Below, piece by piece: positions 5,902 through 6,164 of a stretch of DNA of 6,164 bases. Numbering within the stretch: the first letter of the stretch is position 1; every line of letters starts with the position of its first letter. The translations under genes and the position numbers were made by a program. A model generated the notes under the pieces. That model was not told where the DNA came from. It did no database searches and saw only the letters and a list, made by a program, of their open reading frames with translations. Source of the stretch: an uncultured Clostridiaceae bacterium (GTDB taxonomy: Bacteria; Bacillota; Clostridia; Lachnospirales; Lachnospiraceae); the NCBI GenBank assembly GCA_947175375.1, contig CAMWMT010000173.1, positions 1 through 6,164 on the forward strand, written 5' to 3'.

Positions 5902-6164
5902 ATGGGAAATGTAACGGTTGAACAGGCCGAAGAACTGATATTGAAACATACAAAAGTAATCACGGATACGGAAGAGAGGGAGATCTTAGATGCTTTAGAG
6001 CGTATCCTTTCGGAAGATATAGCTGCGGCATTCGATAATCCACCCTTTGACCGTTCTGCTATTGACGGATATGCATGCCTGGCCGAGTATGTGAAAGGCG
6101 CTTCCCGGGAGAATCCGGTCCTGCTTAAAGTGACCAGTGAGATCGATGCCGGACAGTATTCTGA
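5902..6164 (+). CDS. moeA: Molybdopterin molybdotransferase MoeA (3' partial)
   Basis: First 87 residues of MoeA, which inserts molybdate into adenylylated molybdopterin with release of AMP, the last common step of molybdenum cofactor synthesis in the cytoplasm. The hallmark NPPFDRSAIDGYA is at residues 46-58; its Asp55 matches the conserved Asp of the MDGYA motif in E. coli MoeA. The opening VTVEQAEELIL and the segment LERILSEDIAA are also typical of the domain that precedes and surrounds it. The frame is open at the right edge, so most of the protein (about 400 residues in the family) lies outside. It is transcribed away from tetR from its own predicted promoter. Its place beside a molybdoenzyme operon and its chaperone suggests a dedicated or co-regulated cofactor supply. 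Whether it is a MoeA-only protein or carries a C-terminal substrate-binding extension cannot be seen. Confidence 0.93.
   Translation, partial: MGNVTVEQAEELILKHTKVITDTEEREILDALERILSEDIAAAFDNPPFDRSAIDGYACLAEYVKGASRENPVLLKVTSEIDAGQYS

Noticed and set aside
1..6164. CRISPR arrays, tRNA/rRNA genes, insertion sequences, selenocysteine codons
   Set aside because: No regularly spaced repeats, structured RNA genes, transposase frames or terminal repeats were seen, and no in-frame TGA lies inside the reductase gene.

Overview
The window reads as a molybdenum-enzyme respiratory locus from an anaerobic Gram-positive bacterium. Strong AGGAGG-type ribosome binding sites, Bacillota-like extended -10 promoters, roughly balanced GC and the gene content suggest a gut-type Clostridia/Lachnospiraceae member. 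That placement is inference; no marker gene is present to prove it.

Layout. Positions 2-592 (+) are the 3' part of a TorD/DmsD-family chaperone that enters from the left edge. A 120-bp gap (593-712) carries a 6-bp inverted repeat, an extended -10 promoter and a strong ribosome binding site. After it come dmsA-like 713-3484 (+, Tat-exported molybdopterin catalytic subunit), dmsB-like 3502-4077 (+, four-cluster [4Fe-4S] subunit) and 4113-5072 (+, 319-aa soluble protein with ferredoxin motifs near each end). A strong hairpin at 5075-5116 lies between this unit and a convergent TetR-family regulator, 5096-5713 (-, TTG start). The 188-bp divergent region 5714-5901 holds palindromes and promoter-like elements. 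moeA starts at 5902 (+) and runs off the right edge.

How the genes fit together. MoeA inserts molybdate into molybdopterin. The TorD-like protein holds the apo-catalytic subunit and guards its twin-arginine signal until cofactor is loaded. DmsA with DmsB (no signal of its own, so probably co-exported) would reduce a substrate outside the cell. No DmsC/NrfD membrane anchor is encoded in the window, so the electron donor is unclear. The 319-aa iron-sulfur protein is the least understood member and may be a cytoplasmic electron-transfer or maturation partner. The TetR protein probably represses its own promoter and perhaps moeA or the dms operon. The substrate cannot be read from sequence: S-oxide or N-oxide reduction is the family default, but related enzymes act on many organic compounds.

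Main points to check: the start region of the 319-aa protein, where an overlapping 12-codon reading frame and a T5 run raise the possibility of a frameshifted or re-initiated start; the unusual N-terminal cysteine pattern of that protein; the missing membrane anchor; and the palindromes over the TetR promoter.
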